This document shows, one piece after another, positions 5,265 to 8,831 of a DNA stretch of 8,831 nt. Source of the DNA: an uncultured Eubacteriales bacterium (GTDB taxonomy: Bacteria > Bacillota > Clostridia > Oscillospirales > Acutalibacteraceae); contig CAKRVQ010000030.1 of NCBI GenBank assembly GCA_934408795.1, positions 1 to 8,831 of the forward strand, written 5' to 3'. A model generated the notes under the pieces. The model worked only from the letters and a program-made list of their open reading frames with translations, was not told the DNA's origin and searched no databases. Within the stretch, counting starts at the first letter, position 1; every line of letters begins with the position of its first letter. A program made the position numbers and the translations under genes.

Positions 5265-5830
5265 TAACCGCAAATTGCGCCAACGAGCAGGGCAGAGATG
5301 TGTTCGTGATACCGGGAAATCCGTCCGACGAGCATTATGAGGGCTCAAATCTTCTGTTCAGGGACGGAGCCCGTCCGCTTTTGTCGGTTGCCGACATTTT
5401 GGAGGAATACTATCCGCTGTTTTCGTCAAGGATAGACCTTGAAAAGGCGAACGACATAAGGTGCAGCGAAGCGGATTTCGTTTCGGCGGGACTTTCGTTG
5501 GGAGTGCATACCGAATCGGCGGGCCGCAAGTCCGAAAGGACCGGAAGAGGTGACGGCAAAGGCACAACCTCGGGCACCGCCGGGGAAGGCAAATGTTCTT
5601 CATCGGCAGATCGCTCGGCACCTACCGTAAAACCTGATGAAGCGCTTATCTCATCGCTGAGCGAGGCTGCAAGACGGATATACCTGTCCGACCTCGGCGA
5701 ATCGTTTACGGCGGATGATGCCGTAGATGCCGCAGGATGCGGAGCGGCCGATTCGGTGTCGGCGCTTACCGAACTTGAAATAATGGGTCTTATAACCGCA
5801 CTGCCGGGAGGCAGATATAAAAGGTTGTAA
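5204..5830 (+). CDS. dprA: DNA-processing protein DprA, C-terminal part (continuation after the frameshift)
   Basis: This frame carries the rest of DprA: [36 protein letters not shown], the end of the Rossmann-like domain, then [24 protein letters not shown]. A low-complexity Ser/Thr/Gly-rich linker (about 5500-5630) leads to a C-terminal winged-helix domain of DprA type ([21 protein letters not shown] to [14 protein letters not shown]). The first codon, TTG 5204, lies inside the conserved core and has no ribosome binding site, so this is not an independent gene. If the shift is real and not bypassed, the winged helix and the last core strands are lost and DprA is inactive. The frame stays open and well conserved up to its natural stop, which suggests a recent lesion, a sequence error or a working frameshift rather than old decay. 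Confidence 0.9.
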   Translation: [208 protein letters not shown]

Positions 5831-5865
5831 CGACCTGTCAAAAAAACACAGAACGGTTCCTTTAT

Positions 5866-5871
5866 TATAAT
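5866..5871 (+). promoter_or_regulatory. Candidate -10 box of a topA promoter
   Basis: TATAAT (5866-5871) is a perfect consensus -10 box just after the dprA stop codon, predicting a start near 5878. No good -35 box is found at 17 bases: the region there is A-rich, and the nearest similar hexamer, CTGTCA at 5835-5840, is 25 bases away. It would give topA its own promoter and a leader of about 138 bases. Confidence 0.5.
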
Positions 5872-5875
5872 GTAA

Positions 5876-5985
5876 CGGGGTATCATCCCCGCACGGCAGT
5901 TTCACCTTATAAAGACGACAAGTGAAAATGCGCCGAAATATGCCGTTTGGGGCGGGTTCGATTCTCGTCGACTTAACGGGGAACC
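5876..5985 (+). promoter_or_regulatory. Structured 5' leader of topA
   Basis: The leader holds several helices: CGGGG-TATCAT-CCCCG (5876-5891), which begins at the predicted transcript start; a two-step stem ACGGCA/TGCCGT (5893-5898 with 5941-5946) with TTTCAC/GTGAAA inside (5900-5905 with 5922-5927); and a tRNA T-arm-like hairpin GCGGG-TTCGATT-CTCGT (5952-5968). The T-arm competes with an alternative pairing GGTTC (5955-5959)/GAACC (5981-5985). No known riboswitch class is recognised, and the Shine-Dalgarno of topA at 6006-6012 is outside these pairings. Confidence 0.4.
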
Positions 5986-6015
5986 GATGAAATATTTATC
6001 TTTTCGGAGGAGAAA

Positions 6016-8106
6016 ATGTCCAAGCTTGTAATTGTGGAGTCACCTTCAAAGGCAAAGACCATAAAAAAGTATCTCGGAAGCGGCTTTGAGGTCATGGCGT
6101 CAAAGGGTCATGTGCGGGATCTCCCGAAGTCAAAACTCGGAATAGATGTCGAGCATGATTTCAAACCGCAGTATGTAAATATGGCAGATAAAAGAGAGCT
6201 TATCTCAGGGCTCAAAAAAGCAGCCGCGGCAAGCGACGAAGTTTATCTTGCAACCGACCCCGATAGGGAGGGTGAGGCAATATCGTGGCACCTCGCGACC
6301 ATGCTGGGGCTGGATCTCGGCAGCGAGAACCGCGTGTCTTTCAATGAGATAACGAAAAACGGAGTTCTCAAGGGAATGGAAAATCCCAAGAAGATCAATA
6401 TGGATCTTGTTGACGCGCAGCAGGCGCGCCGCGTGCTGGACAGACTTGTCGGCTATAAAATATCACCGCTGCTTTGGAAAAAGGTCAAAAAGGGTCTCTC
6501 GGCGGGACGCGTGCAGTCGGTCGCCCTTCGCCTGATAGTCGACAGGGAAAAGGAAATCAGGGCGTTTGTGCCCGAGGAGTTCTGGTCAATAGACGCAAAA
6601 CTCATAAAGGATAAAAAGACCTTCGATTCCAAGCTCGTTACCGATACGAAAGGCAAAAAGACAGAGCTTCACTGCAAGGAGGATGCCGACAACCTTCTTA
6701 AAGCGATCGAGGGCAAGCCTTTTGTTGTCACAAATGTGAAAAAAGGGGTCAAGACACGCCAGCCCGCACCGCCTTTCAACACATCCGCTTTACAGCAGGA
6801 GGCATCGCGTAAGCTTAATTTTACCGCGCAGCGCACCATGCGTATAGCACAACAACTTTATGAGGGCGTGGATATCCCCGGGATGGGCTCCACCGGTCTT
6901 ATCACATATATGAGAACCGATTCGCTCCGCATCTCCGAAGAAGCGAGAGCGTCGGGAAACAAATATATTTCGGAAAATTTCGGCGAAAAATATCTGCCGA
7001 AGTCCCCGAGGTACTATAAGAGCAAGGCAAATGCTCAGGATGCGCACGAAGCCATAAGACCCGCGGTCATCGAGATCACGCCCGAATCGCTCAAAGGGGT
7101 CCTTACCGCCGAACAGTATAAACTGTATAAGCTTATATGGGACCGCTTTATCGCATCGCTGATGGCGGCGTGCTTAATGGACACCGTGAGCGTAGATATC
7201 ACCTGCGGAGATTATGTGTTTCGCTCAAACGGCTTCACGGTCAAATTTGACGGTTACACCGCACTGTATGTCGAGGGCAAGGATGAAAAGGATGAGGAGG
7301 GCGGAGCCCTGCCGGAGCTTTCCGTCGGCGACGAGCCCAAGCTCAAGGAGCTCGGAGGAAATCAGCACTTTACGCAACCTCCGCAGAGATACAATGAAGC
7401 CACCCTTATAAAAGCGCTTGAAGAAAACGGCATAGGAAGACCTGCAACCTATGCTCCGATACTTGCAAATATCCTAAACCGCGAATATATCGAGAAGGAA
7501 AAGAAATCCATTAAACCCACCCCGCTCGGGGAAACGGTCACCGAACTGATGATCGAATATTTCAAGAAGATAGTCAATGTTAAATTCACCGCCGAGATGG
7601 AGTCCAACCTTGATAAGATCGAGGCGGGAGACGAGGATTGGGTGAGCGTCATCAGAGAGTTCTATGACGATTTTGACAAAACCCTCAAAAGCGCCGAAAA
7701 GGCTATGGACGGCGTGCGCGTCAAGGTCCCCGATGTGGAGACCGATGTCGTCTGCGAACTGTGCGGCAGAAAAATGGTTGAGAAGACAGGCAGATTCGGA
7801 AAATTCCTTGCCTGCCCCGGCTACCCCGAGTGTAAGAACACAAAACCGATCGTTACCGAAATGCCGGGCGCCTGCCCTCTGTGCGGCGGTAAGATCCTCA
7901 AGAAAAGATCGAAAAAGGGATACACCTATTTCGGCTGCGAACACAATCCGAAGTGCGGATTTATGTCGTGGGACGAGCCGACGAATGAGATCTGCCCCAA
8001 CTGCAAAAAGACCCTCTTCAAGAAAAAAGGAGCCCTTGTCTGCCTGACCGAGGGCTGCGGTTATACCCGTGAACGGGCGTCGTCAAGAAAGGCTTCCGAG
8101 AAATGA
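6016..8106 (+). CDS. topA: DNA topoisomerase I (type IA)
   Basis: This 696-residue enzyme relaxes negative supercoils by cutting and rejoining one DNA strand. The N-terminal TOPRIM domain has LVIVESPSKAKTIKKYLG (with the conserved Glu at 8), KGHVRDLPKS and the acidic triad region ATDPDREGEAISWHL (79-93). The cleavage domain contains GLSAGRVQSVALRLIVDRE (160-178), PPFNTSALQQEAS (252-264) and the active-site tyrosine Y298 in GLITYMRTDS. RYNEATLIKALEENGIGRPATYA follows at 458-480. The C-terminus carries three zinc ribbons with four cysteines each: C580/C583/C600/C606, C620/C623/C641/C647 and C660/C663/C676/C681. ATG 6016 follows GGAGGAG (6006-6012). All key residues are present and the length is normal for Firmicutes. 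It is coupled to trmFO through an ATGA overlap. Confidence 0.98.
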   Translation: MSKLVIVESPSKAKTIKKYLGSGFEVMASKGHVRDLPKSKLGIDVEHDFKPQYVNMADKRELISGLKKAAAASDEVYLATDPDREGEAISWHLATMLGLDLGSENRVSFNEITKNGVLKGMENPKKINMDLVDAQQARRVLDRLVGYKISPLLWKKVKKGLSAGRVQSVALRLIVDREKEIRAFVPEEFWSIDAKLIKDKKTFDSKLVTDTKGKKTELHCKEDADNLLKAIEGKPFVVTNVKKGVKTRQPAPPFNTSALQQEASRKLNFTAQRTMRIAQQLYEGVDIPGMGSTGLITYMRTDSLRISEEARASGNKYISENFGEKYLPKSPRYYKSKANAQDAHEAIRPAVIEITPESLKGVLTAEQYKLYKLIWDRFIASLMAACLMDTVSVDITCGDYVFRSNGFTVKFDGYTALYVEGKDEKDEEGGALPELSVGDEPKLKELGGNQHFTQPPQRYNEATLIKALEENGIGRPATYAPILANILNREYIEKEKKSIKPTPLGETVTELMIEYFKKIVNVKFTAEMESNLDKIEAGDEDWVSVIREFYDDFDKTLKSAEKAMDGVRVKVPDVETDVVCELCGRKMVEKTGRFGKFLACPGYPECKNTKPIVTEMPGACPLCGGKILKKRSKKGYTYFGCEHNPKCGFMSWDEPTNEICPNCKKTLFKKKGALVCLTEGCGYTRERASSRKASEK

Positions 8107-8831
8107 GAACAGCTGTTATCGGAGCGGGACTCGCGGGTTGCGAAGCGGCGTATGCCGCGGCAAAAGCGGGAGCAAAGGTCGACCTTTTCGAATGCCGTCC
8201 GACCGACAGGTCTCCCGTTCATAAGACCGACGGCTTCGCCGAACTGGTGTGCTCCAACTCGCTGAAGGCGGAAAGACTCGGTTCGGCAGCGGGACTCTTA
8301 AAGCTTGAAATGAGACGGTTCGGCAGTGTCTGCCTTGAAGCGGCGGATAAGAGCCGCGTTCCTGCGGGCGGAGCCCTTGCGGTGGACAGGGATCTGTTCT
8401 CCCGTCTTGTGACCGAAAAAATATCGGAAACGGACGGAATAACCGTCAGACGGGAACGCATCGACGATCTGCCCGAGGGTTATGACGCGACCGTTATAGC
8501 GACGGGTCCGCTTACCGTGGGAGGGCTCACGGATGCAATAAAAAAGCTTTGCGGGGAAGAATACCTCAGTTTTTACGATGCCGCGGCACCCATAGTGACT
8601 GCGGAAAGTATAGACTTTACCAAAGCTTTCACCGCCTCAAGATACGACAGGGGAACAAGTGATGACGGAGATTATGTAAACTGTCCGTTCAATAAGGAAG
8701 AATACGAAAAATTCATATCCGAACTTGTGTCCGCCGAGCGGGCGGAGCTGCACGATATCGATAAAGAGCTTCAGGTCTATGAGGGGTGTATGCCGATAGA
8801 GATCCTTGCCTCAAGAGGTAAGGACGCCGCA
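8103..8831 (+). CDS. trmFO: Methylenetetrahydrofolate--tRNA-(uracil-5-)-methyltransferase TrmFO, 5' part
   Basis: TrmFO makes 5-methyluridine at position 54 of the tRNA T loop, using methylenetetrahydrofolate as carbon donor and FAD as cofactor. The 243 codons in the window show the N-terminal FAD-binding motif VIGAGLAGCEAA (5-16), ELVCSNSLKAERLG with the conserved Cys 50, FYDAAAPIV (158-165), SRYDRG...DYVNCPFNKEEY (179-201) and YEGCMPIEI with Cys 229. In family knowledge these two cysteines correspond to the ones needed for catalysis. Most relatives are about 435-450 residues long, so roughly 45% is missing beyond the window edge. ATG 8103 overlaps the topA stop codon as ATGA, which points to translational coupling. 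The topA-trmFO (gid) order is conserved in Firmicutes, often followed by xerC and codY genes. Confidence 0.97.
   Translation, partial: MRTAVIGAGLAGCEAAYAAAKAGAKVDLFECRPTDRSPVHKTDGFAELVCSNSLKAERLGSAAGLLKLEMRRFGSVCLEAADKSRVPAGGALAVDRDLFSRLVTEKISETDGITVRRERIDDLPEGYDATVIATGPLTVGGLTDAIKKLCGEEYLSFYDAAAPIVTAESIDFTKAFTASRYDRGTSDDGDYVNCPFNKEEYEKFISELVSAERAELHDIDKELQVYEGCMPIEILASRGKDAA

Noticed and set aside
5952..5976. T-arm-like sequence, considered as a tRNA or tmRNA 3' part
   Set aside because: No matching acceptor, D or anticodon arm is found upstream. The bases after the arm (CGACTTA) have no 5' partner, and CCA is absent.

Overview
The window is bacterial chromosomal DNA of moderate to high GC. 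It most likely comes from a Clostridia-type Firmicute, for example an uncultured Oscillospirales-like gut organism. That placement is inference from three things: the dprA-topA-trmFO gene order typical of Firmicutes, the Shine-Dalgarno sequences close to AGGAGG, and a folate-type TrmFO. No rRNA, tRNA, CRISPR array, integrase or transposase gene was found.

Left part (1-2055): two small metabolic redox genes. The first is a flavin reductase/flavoredoxin-like FMN protein (61-621). The second is a YqhD/BdhA-type iron-containing alcohol dehydrogenase (753-1916), with its own probable promoter. A compact nested RNA fold and then a strong intrinsic terminator (2008-2055) follow the dehydrogenase.

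Middle part (2056-3346): about 1.3 kb with no credible gene. It is filled with GC-rich modular repeats and hairpins. A composite unit occurs twice in the same module order (2226-2464 and 2716-3014). Five hairpins share one fixed core, GCACCCTGCGCG on one strand or the other, while their stems differ in sequence but stay paired. One module has an inverted copy at the right edge, followed by four 14-bp tandem repeats. This is the most unusual part of the window.

Right part (3347-8831): housekeeping genes for nucleic acids, all on the + strand. They are a SpoU/TrmH-family RNA 2'-O-methyltransferase behind an extended -10 promoter; dprA (DNA uptake and recombination), split by a one-base frameshift in a T run and lacking a normal start codon where its best ribosome binding site points; topA (DNA topoisomerase I with three zinc ribbons) behind its own promoter and a structured leader; and trmFO, overlapping topA by ATGA and running off the window. 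The 312-bp gap between the methyltransferase and dprA also holds GC-rich inverted repeats.
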